A stretch of DNA of 37,840 nt, from positions 129,013-166,852 of the forward strand of contig JAGVZN010000010.1 in assembly GCA_018302605.1 (NCBI GenBank). Direction: 5' to 3'. Positions 8,256 through 17,874 of the stretch are shown piece by piece (the stretch's first letter is position 1; every line of letters begins with the position of its first letter). Position numbers and translations under genes: made by a program. Source of the stretch: Candidatus Woesearchaeota archaeon. Lineage in GTDB: Archaea > Nanobdellota > Nanobdellia > Woesearchaeales > GW2011-AR9. The notes under the pieces are model-generated. The model did not search any database. It was given only the letters and a program-made list of their open reading frames with translations, and was not told where the DNA came from.

Positions 8256-10778
8256 TTACTTGACGATCCCCACTTTGATCCCAAATTTTTCCGAAACCAG
8301 TGTCGTTGGGCCGGCGAAGACGATGTTCTTGGTATTCAACACCGCCTGTAAGTCGCTTTTAATTTTTTCAATCATTTCTGGAAACCCTTTCTCTTCACTG
8401 ATGACAACTAATTTGGCAATCTCTTCTTTTAGCGATACTTTTTGTTCCGACTTCCATTTCCGGACAGCACTAATGACATCCACGGCAACATCACCGGCCA
8501 ATTCCGCGTGCTCATCAATCAGTTGAGGATGGACCGCCGGCCAAGCAGAGAGATGAATGCTTTTTGCTCCTTCCTTCGCGGCGAAAAACAGCTGATAAAC
8601 CTCCTCCGTAATATGGGGCGTGATCGGTGCCATCATCTTCAAGATTGTTAATAAAGTGTGGTATAACGCATATTGCGCGCTTCTCCTCCCGGCCGCTCCG
8701 CGTGCTTCAGGATTATATAATCTCTCTTTGACAATTTCCAAATATTGATCACAAAAATCGTGCCAGAAGAAATGTTCTACTTTTGTTTTTGTCTTCGAAT
8801 ATTCATAGCGTTCGAAACTCTCTGTACCTTCTGTGATTACTTTTTGTAATTTGCTTAACAGCCAGGCATCCATTGGTTCGGTTAAGGGGACTCTTTCTGC
8901 GACATCAAAATCTTCCAGATGCATGATACAGAATTTCGCCGCATTCCATAACTTTGTCGCAAATTTCTGGCCTGTCACCAAATCTTTTTCCTGAAACGGC
9001 AAATCATCTCCGAGTGTTGAACCTGCTGCCCAAAAGCGGAGTGCATCAGCAGAATATTTATCTACCATCAATTGTGGTTCTATCACATTTCCTTTTGACT
9101 TCGACATTTTCTTACCGTGGGGATCCTGTGCATGTCCTGAAATTACGACGTCTTTCCAGGGATTAACCCCGTAGTGAAGTTGTGACTTCACTAACGTATT
9201 AAACAGCCAAAAGGTAATAATATCATGAGCTTGTGGCCGCAAACTCATCGGAAACAATTTTTTCCTTAACTGTTTGTCGTCAAATAATTCTATCGCTAAT
9301 TGCGGCGTCATCGATGACGTTGCCCACGTATCCAATACGTCCTTTTCCGCCGTAACCTTGCCCTTGTAGCTCTGAGGCTTGTCTTTTAATGGGTCAACGG
9401 GCAATTGCTCTTCAGCGGGTAAAATGACTTTTCCTTTTTCATCATACCATACGGGTATGGGGATGCCAAAATGTCGCTGTCGGGATATGCACCAATCCCA
9501 GTTTAAACCTTTGATCCAATTGTCATACCGTACTTTCATGTGGGGGGGGTACCAATGTAATTGCGCTCCTGCTTCTAGGAAAGTTTCTCTTAAATCAAGA
9601 TACTTCACAAACCATTGTTTCGTTGCAATATATTCAATGTCGGTGCCACAACGTTCATGAACATTAACAACATGGTGTAATGGCTCTTTCTTAAGTAACA
9701 CTCCTTTCTTTTCTAAATCCTGAAGAATCTCTTTGCGTGCTTCTGTCGAATTCATCCCCCTGTAAGGGCTTAATTCGTTATACACTCCCGATTCATCCAT
9801 AATCAATATTGGTTGAACGTCGGGATGTCGTACCATCCATTCTACACAATCCAAGCCCCCATAGGTACAATAAAATACGATCCCTGAACCATACCCTGTT
9901 TTTGCTGAAACATCATGGGTGATCAGAACTGGCTTTTGACTGAAAGAAATTTCAACTTTTTTCCCAACAAGTTCTTTCCCTTTAAACTTCTTTAACACGC
10001 TCATCGGGAAATCTTTATTCATCTTCTCGACAGCATCCCCACTAATAATCCATTTTTCTCCTGTTTCACGTAGTACAGTGACGTAATCCCCGTTTTCATC
10101 AAGAGAGATACCTACGCATCCGGGATGTAATTCGGGTCTTGTCGTAGCGTAGATAATATACTCTCCCGTTTCGATTTTTGCTTTGATATAATTTAAAGTA
10201 GTATCTTTTTCTACATCTTCCATCTCTACCTGTGCAATTGCAGTTTTACATCCTGGACAGAAAATGATCGGGGCTTTTTTTTGGTAAATACGGCCATTTT
10301 TATACAAATCTACAAATGACTTCTGTGAAATTCTGCGGCAGTGATCATTAATTGTAGAATAGAAAATCGAGAAATCACAACTCATCCCTATCCGTTTCCA
10401 ATCTTGGACAAATCCCGGTCGTAGTTCATTTAACGTTTCCAAGCATAGTTTAATGAACTCATTTCGCTCCATCTTTTTAGAAACGACTTTTCTCGTTTTT
10501 TCAACAAGTTTTTCCGTGGCCAACCCATTATCGTCCGTACCAAACGGATAAAATACATTATTCCCTTTCATCCGTTGATAACGCGCAATGAAATCTCCTT
10601 GAGAATAACTAAATGCATGACCTAGATGCATCTTTCCTGATACGGTGGGTGGAGGCGTATCGATTGAATAAATCGGTTTGGGGGAATGTGGATCAAATTT
10701 GAAGACTTTCTGGTCTTCCCAATACTTTTGCCACTTTGGCTCTGCTTCTTTGGGATCGTAGCGTTGGGGAAGTTCCAT
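8256..10778 (-). CDS. valS: Valyl-tRNA synthetase
   Basis: MELPQRYDPKEAEPKWQKYWEDQKVFKF...PPPTVSGKMHLGHAFSY (HIGH-like) and KKMSKSKGNVIEP (KMSKS). Confidence 0.95.
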   Translation of the reverse strand: MELPQRYDPKEAEPKWQKYWEDQKVFKFDPHSPKPIYSIDTPPPTVSGKMHLGHAFSYSQGDFIARYQRMKGNNVFYPFGTDDNGLATEKLVEKTRKVVSKKMERNEFIKLCLETLNELRPGFVQDWKRIGMSCDFSIFYSTINDHCRRISQKSFVDLYKNGRIYQKKAPIIFCPGCKTAIAQVEMEDVEKDTTLNYIKAKIETGEYIIYATTRPELHPGCVGISLDENGDYVTVLRETGEKWIISGDAVEKMNKDFPMSVLKKFKGKELVGKKVEISFSQKPVLITHDVSAKTGYGSGIVFYCTYGGLDCVEWMVRHPDVQPILIMDESGVYNELSPYRGMNSTEARKEILQDLEKKGVLLKKEPLHHVVNVHERCGTDIEYIATKQWFVKYLDLRETFLEAGAQLHWYPPHMKVRYDNWIKGLNWDWCISRQRHFGIPIPVWYDEKGKVILPAEEQLPVDPLKDKPQSYKGKVTAEKDVLDTWATSSMTPQLAIELFDDKQLRKKLFPMSLRPQAHDIITFWLFNTLVKSQLHYGVNPWKDVVISGHAQDPHGKKMSKSKGNVIEPQLMVDKYSADALRFWAAGSTLGDDLPFQEKDLVTGQKFATKLWNAAKFCIMHLEDFDVAERVPLTEPMDAWLLSKLQKVITEGTESFERYEYSKTKTKVEHFFWHDFCDQYLEIVKERLYNPEARGAAGRRSAQYALYHTLLTILKMMAPITPHITEEVYQLFFAAKEGAKSIHLSAWPAVHPQLIDEHAELAGDVAVDVISAVRKWKSEQKVSLKEEIAKLVVISEEKGFPEMIEKIKSDLQAVLNTKNIVFAGPTTLVSEKFGIKVGIVK

Positions 10779-10796
10779 GAATTTTAAAGTGAGAGG

Positions 10797-11249
10797 TTAT
10801 ATCTTTAAAAATTGTTGCATATCTTTGGCACACTGCTTTACGTTCTCCCATCTCTCCGCCATTTTTCTTTCGATGTTATCAAGGGGCGGCCGATCTCTCC
10901 GTGTCGGAAGGTTGGCCATCTGTCTCCGCGCGAGTTTGTACAGACTCTGAAATGGCTTTCGGTCGAGAAGAGGCAGGCTTGGCCCTTGAAGACGGATGAG
11001 GGCAAATCTGTTCTGGTCGGCATACGGCGGTTTTTCTTCTTCAATGATCGGTTCGGCATCTGCTTTTATTATTTGTTCAGTGGTCCGGGCATTGACGTAG
11101 CACAGTGCTTCGTCTCTTCCGAGCGTATGGCTGTCTGGCCGGACATAGAATCCGGAAAAGTCCATCGCCACAACACCGCTTCCCGCCTGCGCCCGCCAGG
11201 GATTCAGTTTTGGATCCCAGTGGTCTTCCCCGCTCTTTGCATAATCCAT
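10797..11249 (-). CDS. Hypothetical protein
   Basis: 150 aa ORF directly upstream of valS on the same strand; no recognised motif. An overlapping plus-strand ORF of similar length makes this less certain. Confidence 0.5.
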   Translation of the reverse strand: MDYAKSGEDHWDPKLNPWRAQAGSGVVAMDFSGFYVRPDSHTLGRDEALCYVNARTTEQIIKADAEPIIEEEKPPYADQNRFALIRLQGPSLPLLDRKPFQSLYKLARRQMANLPTRRDRPPLDNIERKMAERWENVKQCAKDMQQFLKI

Positions 11250-11308
11250 AAGTTGATAATCTTTTTCTGATTTATATTATTTTCTGGTGTGGTAAGACGG
11301 CGATTTCC

Positions 11309-11461
11309 GGCACAATCCATTTTGTGAGTGATGGTGAGCCGTCGCTGAAGCCAATTTTAAGAAATTTCAGAGATACAGAAGAAAATTGGCCCAGTTCTAG
11401 TATTATAGCTATCCTTCAGCGACCATTTGGCGCCACCATCACTCACTTTTCGGATTGTGCC
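11309..11461 (+). mobile_element. Element A1: palindromic element (153 bp) with perfect 8-bp TSD
   Basis: GGCACAATCC...GGATTGTGCC termini; nested stems GTGAGTGATGGTG/CACCATCACTCAC, GTCGCTGAAG/CTTCAGCGAC, CCAATTTT/AAAATTGG; direct repeat CGATTTCC at 11301-11308 and 11462-11469. Confidence 0.85.
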
Positions 11462-11475
11462 CGATTTCCGAATCA

Positions 11476-11483
11476 TTTATATA
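11476..11483 (+). promoter_or_regulatory. TATA box for the 11506 CDS
   Basis: TTTATATA, 23 nt before ATG 11506; TATA core begins 17 bp after the end of A1. Confidence 0.6.
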
Positions 11484-11505
11484 CCACAAAATATTCTCCA
11501 AAAAT

Positions 11506-12234
11506 ATGGTGGTAGAGCAGTTAAGCAATGTTCTTTATCTTACAACCGTCTCCCTCGCTCTTCTTACGGCTGTCTCCGGTCTGTTTATGCTTAACCAGCT
11601 CTTTAAGAATAAGATTAAAGACCTTTTTACAGACAAGACTTTCTTCATCTATTTCTCTTTAGTGATCGGCTACTCGCTGTATGCTTTAGGTGAATTAACC
11701 TACTACCTGATCTTTACGGTCTATGACGAAGTCCCGCCAGCGAGTATGCCCGATGTTTATTGGACATTAGGTGCTGCAACTTTGATCTTGTCGTTCTTTG
11801 CTTTTGCCTGGACTTTCCATAAGATGCATCGAGAATCCTCTAAATTAGTTATGATGGCCGTGGGTGGAGTCGTTCTTTTTGGGGCCGTGCTTTTGTATCT
11901 CCTGCAGAGCGATTTAGCTAAACTTGCGACCAGTCAAGGTCATCTTTTTGTCTCGTTCTTCTACCCGCTCGCCGACTGTTTGATCATCACCTTCGGTTCA
12001 ATCATTCCTTTATATTATTCCAAAATAGAAAATTTCCGCAGCAGCCTGTTGATGCTCTTCATCACGAGCGTCGGTATCCTGATCGCCGATCTCCTCTATA
12101 TCTCGTCGACAGCTGGATTAGAAATCGATGCATCAGGCATCCTCCATAACATCTTCTATAGTTCGGCTTATCTTCTTGCCGCGCTCGGTTTCATCACGAT
12201 GATCTTCTCAGCACGAAGAAAAATGAGTGCGTAA
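11506..12234 (+). CDS. Multi-pass membrane protein of unknown function
   Basis: MVVEQLSNVLYLTTVSLALLTAVSGLFML... about seven hydrophobic segments. Start set at 11506 because the ORF-track start (11455) lies inside element A1. Confidence 0.75.
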   Translation: MVVEQLSNVLYLTTVSLALLTAVSGLFMLNQLFKNKIKDLFTDKTFFIYFSLVIGYSLYALGELTYYLIFTVYDEVPPASMPDVYWTLGAATLILSFFAFAWTFHKMHRESSKLVMMAVGGVVLFGAVLLYLLQSDLAKLATSQGHLFVSFFYPLADCLIITFGSIIPLYYSKIENFRSSLLMLFITSVGILIADLLYISSTAGLEIDASGILHNIFYSSAYLLAALGFITMIFSARRKMSA

Positions 12235-12253
12235 ATTTAGGTTTAAATCTGCA

Positions 12254-12874
12254 ATGAAGAAAGTTCAAATCTTGATTATTCATGGCGGAATGACATTTAA
12301 GCGCAGAAAAGATTATCTTCGCTTTTTAAACACCAGAAAAATATCCCTCGAAGAGAAGATACGCTGGCGTGATGAATATCTGAAGAGAAAATGCAAAGAT
12401 TTTCAAATCCTAAAACCAGATATGCCCTCTCCTGACAACGCAAAATATGCCGATTGGAAGATCCATTTTGAAAGGCATTTTCCGTTATTAAGAAACAATA
12501 TCATCCTCATCGGAATATCATTGGGAGGGATTTTCCTGGCAAAATATCTTTCCGAGAATAAATTTCCCAAAAAGATTCTCTCCACTTTTTTGATTGCTCC
12601 TCCTTTTGATAATACGCTGTCCCATGAAGACCTCGCCGGCGGCTTTAAGCTTAAATCAAATCTATCTCTGCTGGAAAAAAATTCTCCCCATCTTACCCTG
12701 TTATTTTCAAAGAATGATGATGTTGTTCCGGTATCTCATGCGAAAAAATATCGCCGGAAATTAAAGAAAGCCCAGATCATCGTCTTTAACCGGATCACAG
12801 GACATTTTAAGATTGCTCAGTTTCCCGAGATTATTGAAATGATAAAACGAGAAGTACTTCAGCTTAGAAAATAA
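12254..12874 (+). CDS. Alpha/beta hydrolase-like protein (RBBP9/YdeN-like)
   Basis: IIHGGMT; GISLGG nucleophile elbow; SKNDDVVPVSHAKKY; late GHF histidine. Confidence 0.75.
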   Translation: MKKVQILIIHGGMTFKRRKDYLRFLNTRKISLEEKIRWRDEYLKRKCKDFQILKPDMPSPDNAKYADWKIHFERHFPLLRNNIILIGISLGGIFLAKYLSENKFPKKILSTFLIAPPFDNTLSHEDLAGGFKLKSNLSLLEKNSPHLTLLFSKNDDVVPVSHAKKYRRKLKKAQIIVFNRITGHFKIAQFPEIIEMIKREVLQLRK

Positions 12875-12927
12875 CTTTGGCCTAGAGAATAGAAACTAAT
12901 TTATACCCTTTCTTTCTTTGTAGATTT

Positions 12928-13239
12928 ATGTGTCAAGCATACGAAGGAGAACGTGCAGCGATGGTCGCGTTAGAAGACGGGGTAACCATCAGAGGATTTG
13001 CTGCGGCGAGAAATGGGGTCAGTAAAGATGCAAATCCCTACGCTTGGAGTAAAAGTTATCAAAATGCGTGGGATCACGGTTGGGGATGTTGGCAAGAGAA
13101 GCTTCTTCCTTGGGCTTTAGAACAACAATATCGTAAGATGACTGATATTCCCACATCCATCAGCGCACGCGAGAAATTCAAAGAGACGCGGGATTTACCT
13201 CCTGAATTAGAAAGAATTGTTGCAATTTATAACTCTTAA
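12928..13239 (+). CDS. Small protein with ribosome-modulation-factor-like motif
   Basis: IRGFAAARNGVSKDANPYAWSKSYQNAWDHGWGCWQE resembles the RMF pattern GYxAGxxG...CPYxxxxxxxxWxxGW. Confidence 0.6.
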   Translation: MCQAYEGERAAMVALEDGVTIRGFAAARNGVSKDANPYAWSKSYQNAWDHGWGCWQEKLLPWALEQQYRKMTDIPTSISAREKFKETRDLPPELERIVAIYNS

Positions 13240-13245
13240 ATCTCT

Positions 13246-13327
13246 GGTAGTGCGAACAAATGACTGATACGCTGGACTTATTTGGGAGTAACCAGTGAGA
13301 ACCCATCAGTCAAATATGTGCATCTCC
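13246..13327. mobile_element. Element E: short palindromic element (82 bp) with perfect 8-bp TSD
   Basis: GGTAGTGCGAACAAATGACTGAT / ATCAGTCAAATATGTGCATCTCC arms; inner CTGGACT/AGTAACCAG stem; direct repeat AAATCTCT at 13238-13245 and 13328-13335. Confidence 0.65.
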
Positions 13328-13335
13328 AAATCTCT

Positions 13336-14763
13336 TCACTCACTCAGCTTCTGTCCTCTTTCTTTACTCTCCTCCCAACCAGCAGAAGTGATCTGGATAA
13401 ATTCTGCGTTAGCCTGCATTTCCTGGATTGTCCGCGCGCCGCAGTAGCTCATCCCACTCTGTACGCCTTTGAGCAAACTGTTGATGACATCACGCACGGG
13501 CCCTTTATAATCAACAAGAATGGCAACTCCCTCGACAAAGACATCTAAGCGTTCTTTGACTTGTTTTCCTTGCGATAATTCACGCCGCTCATGGCTGCTG
13601 TCATATGATGCACTGCCCATGTATTTCTTATAGCGCTTGCCATCTTTCATGATGATCATCCCCGGCGCTTCATCCGTTCCGGCAAAAAGATATCCGGAGA
13701 AAATGGAACTCGCGCCGGCCGCCAGTGCCTTTGCCACATCGCCAGGGAACTTCATCCCGCCGTCAGCACAGACCGGCACGTGATATTTTTGGGCAACTTC
13801 CATCACGTCTATGATTGCCGTTATCTGCGGTACGCCTGCTCCGGCGATAATCCGCGTCGTACAGACTGGTGAAGGGCCGATCCCCACTTTTAACCCATCT
13901 GCGCCGGCCTCAATCAAATCACGGGCGGCTTCTCCCGTGGCAATATTTCCGGCCATCACATCAATGGAGAAATGGGCTTTGAGTTCTTTTAGTCTTTGAA
14001 TCGCATAATCCGAATGGCAATGAGCTATATCCAAAACCAAAACATCTGCGCCAGCTTCGATGACTGCTTTGGCGCGCTCTAATGTGTCTTTCACACCGAC
14101 GGCTGCGCCGACCAACAATCTTCCTTTGCTATCGCGTGCGGCATTTGGCCATTGTTCTAATTTCTTGATGTCTTTTGTCGTGATCAACCCTTTGACGACA
14201 TTATCTTCCACCAAAGGCAGTTTCTCGATCCGGTGCTTATGCAGGAGTTGTTTCGCTTCTTCCAGCGGAATCAGTAGAGGTGCAGTAATCAATTTTTCCT
14301 GCGGCGTCATCACTTCGCTGATTTTTTTTGCTAAATCCGTTTCAAAAAGATAATCCCGTGAGGTGAAAATTCCCACTAATTTTCCGCTGTCTACAACCAA
14401 AAGACTGGTAACTTCTTCTTCTTTCATCTTCTGCGCCGCATCAGCGATGGTCGTTATTGGTGGCACCGAGATCGGATTTTCAATAACATAACTCGTACTG
14501 CGTTTCACTTTCTTGATTTCGGTAACCTGTTCTTCAATAGTACTAAATTGATGGATGACTCCCAAGCCACCCTCTCTGGCTAACGCAATGGCCATCTTAT
14601 GCTCCGTTACTGTAGACATATTAGCGCTGACCAGCGGGTTGTTGAGAACAATATTTTTGGTAAAATGGGTCTTAAATGTGGCCTCGGTCCGGGAGGATAA
14701 TGGTGTCCGTTTGGGAACGAGAAGAACATCTGCAAATGTCAAACCCAAGCGTGTCGTAGCCAC
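13336..14763 (-). CDS. guaB: Inosine-5'-monophosphate dehydrogenase with CBS domains
   Basis: [47 protein letters not shown]-type insert; YMGSAS. Confidence 0.95.
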   Translation of the reverse strand: MATTRLGLTFADVLLVPKRTPLSSRTEATFKTHFTKNIVLNNPLVSANMSTVTEHKMAIALAREGGLGVIHQFSTIEEQVTEIKKVKRSTSYVIENPISVPPITTIADAAQKMKEEEVTSLLVVDSGKLVGIFTSRDYLFETDLAKKISEVMTPQEKLITAPLLIPLEEAKQLLHKHRIEKLPLVEDNVVKGLITTKDIKKLEQWPNAARDSKGRLLVGAAVGVKDTLERAKAVIEAGADVLVLDIAHCHSDYAIQRLKELKAHFSIDVMAGNIATGEAARDLIEAGADGLKVGIGPSPVCTTRIIAGAGVPQITAIIDVMEVAQKYHVPVCADGGMKFPGDVAKALAAGASSIFSGYLFAGTDEAPGMIIMKDGKRYKKYMGSASYDSSHERRELSQGKQVKERLDVFVEGVAILVDYKGPVRDVINSLLKGVQSGMSYCGARTIQEMQANAEFIQITSAGWEESKERGQKLSE

Positions 14764-14827
14764 GTGATTTTAAAATGGTTTAACCGTTTAAATAGATTAT
14801 GAGAATAGAGAAGATAGATGTTTGGGA

Positions 14828-14922
14828 GCACAATCCATTTGGTGAGTGATAGTTCTGGAGAGTGCTGCTTGGCCAAGATGTTCGGTCAGTTTTGGGACTA
14901 CCACCCCTTCCACGGATTGTAC
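14828..14922 (+). mobile_element. Element A3: degenerate family-A palindromic element
   Basis: GCACAATCCATTTGGTGAGTGATAGT ... ACTACCACCCCTTCCACGGATTGTAC; imperfect 9-bp flanking repeat TGTTTGGGA / TTTTTGGGG (7/9). Confidence 0.6.
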
Positions 14923-14937
14923 TTTTTGGGGCAAATC

Positions 14938-14945
14938 TTATAAAC
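14938..14945 (+). promoter_or_regulatory. TATA box for the 14979 CDS
   Basis: TTATAAAC; TATA core begins 17 bp after the end of A3. Confidence 0.5.
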
Positions 14946-14978
14946 TTCCCCTCCAAACCCATTTTCACTGAACTGTCC

Positions 14979-15983
14979 ATGGCCCTCTTTGATTACTTGA
15001 TTATCACTTTCTTGATAGGGCTTTCGGCTTTATTTTCCGGCTTGTCGTTAGGCTTAATGAGCTTGGGGCCCTATGCTTTACAACGGAAAATAAAGTTGGG
15101 GAATAAAGATGCGCAGAAAGTATACCCCCTCCGTAAGCGGGGAAACCAGCTCTTATGTACTTTATTATTAGGAAATGTCGCCGTAAATTCCACCCTTGCT
15201 GTTTTTTTGGGTTCGTTAACCCAAGGCATCATCGCCAGCCTTACCGCTACCGGATTGATTGTCATCTTCGGCGAGATCCTGCCTCAGGCTGTCTTTTCCC
15301 GCCACGCGCTGGAGTTCGGCGCGCGTTTTGCCTGGCTGGTTTCTTTTTTCTTTTACCTCTTTTATCCAGTTACCTGGCCAATTGCCTATGGCCTTGATCG
15401 CATGCTGGGGAAAGAACTTCCTGCCGTCTTTACCAAAAAAGAGTTCTCCCTGTTCATCGAACAGCAGAAAAAATTTCAGAAATCGGATATCAGGGAGCAG
15501 GAATTTTCCCTGCTGCAGCGCGGCCTGCATTTTTCAGATAAAAATGTTGGGCAAGTGATGACTCCCTGGAAGAGTACCTATCACCTCCGTCCTTCGATGC
15601 GCCTCACTCCCTCTTTGCGCGTAGAGATTCAACTGCAGGGCTGTTCGCGTATTCCCGTATATGACCCTCATGAGAAGAAAGTAGTCGGCATTTTCTTCAC
15701 TAAAGATCTGGTCAGTAAAGAATATCTTCTTCCCCTCACGGTTCGTGAGATCATGCGGCCGATAATCTTTTATATCCAGGAATCGGACAAACTTGATAAA
15801 GTATTGAATCTATTTAAAAAAAATCGTGTCCATCTCTTCGTCGTTCTCAATAGATCAGATAGAATTGTCGGCATTATTACTTTAGAAGATGTTCTGGAAG
15901 AGATTGTCGGGGAGATCCTCGATGAGCATGAAGATGAGGAGGAGATCAAAAAAGCAGCGATCCAGAGCCAAGTATTTGTTTAG
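14979..15983 (+). CDS. CNNM/CorC-type transporter (DUF21 + CBS pair)
   Basis: MALFDYLIITFLIGLSALFSGLSLGLMSL; VMTPWKSTYHL; CBS motifs VVLNRSDRIVGIITLEDVLEEIVGEILDE. Confidence 0.85.
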   Translation: MALFDYLIITFLIGLSALFSGLSLGLMSLGPYALQRKIKLGNKDAQKVYPLRKRGNQLLCTLLLGNVAVNSTLAVFLGSLTQGIIASLTATGLIVIFGEILPQAVFSRHALEFGARFAWLVSFFFYLFYPVTWPIAYGLDRMLGKELPAVFTKKEFSLFIEQQKKFQKSDIREQEFSLLQRGLHFSDKNVGQVMTPWKSTYHLRPSMRLTPSLRVEIQLQGCSRIPVYDPHEKKVVGIFFTKDLVSKEYLLPLTVREIMRPIIFYIQESDKLDKVLNLFKKNRVHLFVVLNRSDRIVGIITLEDVLEEIVGEILDEHEDEEEIKKAAIQSQVFV

Positions 15984-16090
15984 CTTTTCTGGCAGGTCGT
16001 GAGTGAGAGCGGAAAATTGGTTATTCTTCCTGCTTCAAAATGAGCTACGTCCTCATCATTTTCCGCACATAGCCGTTCTCTCCACATCAG

Positions 16091-17287
16091 ATGTCCATTT
16101 TCAGCACTAAATACGCCCCTCAGCATTCCTCGGAAATAATCGGGCAGGATCTTGCCGTCTCCCAACTAAAAGATTTTATCCTCCATCATCAGCAGAAGAG
16201 ACAGAATGCTGCCCTATTATCCGGACCGACCGGTGTGGGAAAGACTTCTTCCGTGTATGCGCTGGCCAACGAACTACAATACGATCTTCTTGAATTAAAC
16301 TCTTCCGATCTGCGTAATGCTGCGGCGATCCACACCTTTCTCGGATCCGCGCTGGGCCAGCAATCTCTTTTCTTCCGGCCAAAGATCATCCTCATCGATG
16401 AGATCGATGCCCTGTCTGGAACAAACGATCGTGGCTGCATCCCAGCATTGGTCAAAGCATTAGAAAAGGCGGCTTTTCCCGTCATTCTCACGGCAAATGA
16501 TCCTTATGACGATAAGTTGAAAGCACTGCGTAAGATCTGTTTGGAGATTGAATTCCCTAAGGTTGACCACCATTCGATCTTTCTCTTACTGCAGCAGATC
16601 GCTGCAAAAGAGCATTTTTCTTCTGAAGAAAGTGCATTACGTTCTTTGGCCCGCCAGGTTGACGGTGATGTTCGCGCAGCTTTACTTGATCTGCAGATAA
16701 CTTCTGCAAATGGACCGGTCACTTTTGCGGCGGTCACCAAGCTCTCCGACCGCAAGCGCACGGCATCGATCCTCCAGGCGCTGAGCCTGATTTTCAAGTC
16801 TTCTCTGATCGAGAACGCCCTCCCCGCATTAGAAGACGTTGATGTTGATCTTGACGAAGTTTTTCTCTGGCTGGATGAAAATCTGCCTCGGGAATACACC
16901 TCTTCCCTTGCCTTGGCTTGCGCTTATGAACATCTTGCCCGGGCTGATGTTTTCCGCGGCCGGATCAAAAGGCAGCAGCATTGGCGGTTTCTGGTTTATA
17001 TCAATAATCTTCTCACGGCGGGAATCTCTTCTGCCAAAGAGGGACGCAACCCGAAATTCACCGAATATAAACGTACGATGCGTCTATTAAAGATCTGGCA
17101 GGCTAATCAGAAATATGCCAAGCGCAAAGAAATCGCCGCCAAAATTGCCCGGAAAATACACGCTTCACGTAAGAGCGTGGTCGCGGAATTTCCTTACTAT
17201 CAGACTATTTTTGCCGGAAGCGCGCAGACTGAACTGATCAGAGAATGGGAACTGACCGAAGAAGAAGCAGAGTGGCTGGGGCAGTGA
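16091..17287 (+). CDS. rfcL: Replication factor C large subunit
   Basis: MSIFSTKYAPQHSSEIIGQD; Walker A SGPTGVGKTSSVYALA; IILIDEIDAL; AAA+ clamp-loader signature. Confidence 0.9.
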   Translation: MSIFSTKYAPQHSSEIIGQDLAVSQLKDFILHHQQKRQNAALLSGPTGVGKTSSVYALANELQYDLLELNSSDLRNAAAIHTFLGSALGQQSLFFRPKIILIDEIDALSGTNDRGCIPALVKALEKAAFPVILTANDPYDDKLKALRKICLEIEFPKVDHHSIFLLLQQIAAKEHFSSEESALRSLARQVDGDVRAALLDLQITSANGPVTFAAVTKLSDRKRTASILQALSLIFKSSLIENALPALEDVDVDLDEVFLWLDENLPREYTSSLALACAYEHLARADVFRGRIKRQQHWRFLVYINNLLTAGISSAKEGRNPKFTEYKRTMRLLKIWQANQKYAKRKEIAAKIARKIHASRKSVVAEFPYYQTIFAGSAQTELIREWELTEEEAEWLGQ

Positions 17288-17288
17288 A

Positions 17289-17831
17289 ATGACCAGTAAT
17301 TCCCCTGATGAGAAACAGGCAGATGCCGAAGAAGAGCATCGGCAGTTTGTCGACACGATGTTTTCTTGCTATGGAATAGAAAAGCATCCGGGATATTTTC
17401 CAATCACGATTAGACCATTACTCAGCGCGGGTGGTCTCGGTCACGCTACGATTTATCTCTGTGATGATCTCGATCCAAAGCGTTTACCCTATGTCATTTG
17501 GCACGAATCCAGTCATTATCTGCATCGGATCGTTAATCCGGCGCTCTTCGCCATTCCTGAAGAAAAAAGAGAATTTTTTCTGGCGGTAGCTGCTTGTGAA
17601 ATGATTGCTGAATTGGCTGCTTTGCTTTATTTGAAGTCCTATGCTGATCTGGCCCCCGCAACGCTGATTGCCCATTCCATCGGAAATGGCATGAATGATG
17701 CTTTGGAAGACCGGGAGATTGATGCTCTGATCAAGATCGCCCGGACTTCAGACCAGATTCTGGAAGAGCTGGTTTCGCTGGATGGGGCTGCGGTGGTGAA
17801 ACGGGTCTGTTCTTATTCTGGATCAGGCTGA
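17289..17831 (+). CDS. Putative zincin-like protein (HESSH motif)
   Basis: LPYVIWHESSHYLHRIVNPALF...ACEMIAELAALLYLKS: HExxH followed by a Glu-containing helix. Confidence 0.65.
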   Translation: MTSNSPDEKQADAEEEHRQFVDTMFSCYGIEKHPGYFPITIRPLLSAGGLGHATIYLCDDLDPKRLPYVIWHESSHYLHRIVNPALFAIPEEKREFFLAVAACEMIAELAALLYLKSYADLAPATLIAHSIGNGMNDALEDREIDALIKIARTSDQILEELVSLDGAAVVKRVCSYSGSG

Positions 17832-17874
17832 CTCCAGAAATGGAGAAGATAAAGAACCAATTATAACCAATCCC

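Noticed and set aside
15999-16085. Hairpin GTGAGTGAGAGCGG.../...CCGTTCTCTCCAC upstream of rfcL as another family-A element
   Set aside because: Imperfect pairing, no flanking repeat and no TATA at the expected spacing; evidence too weak to include.
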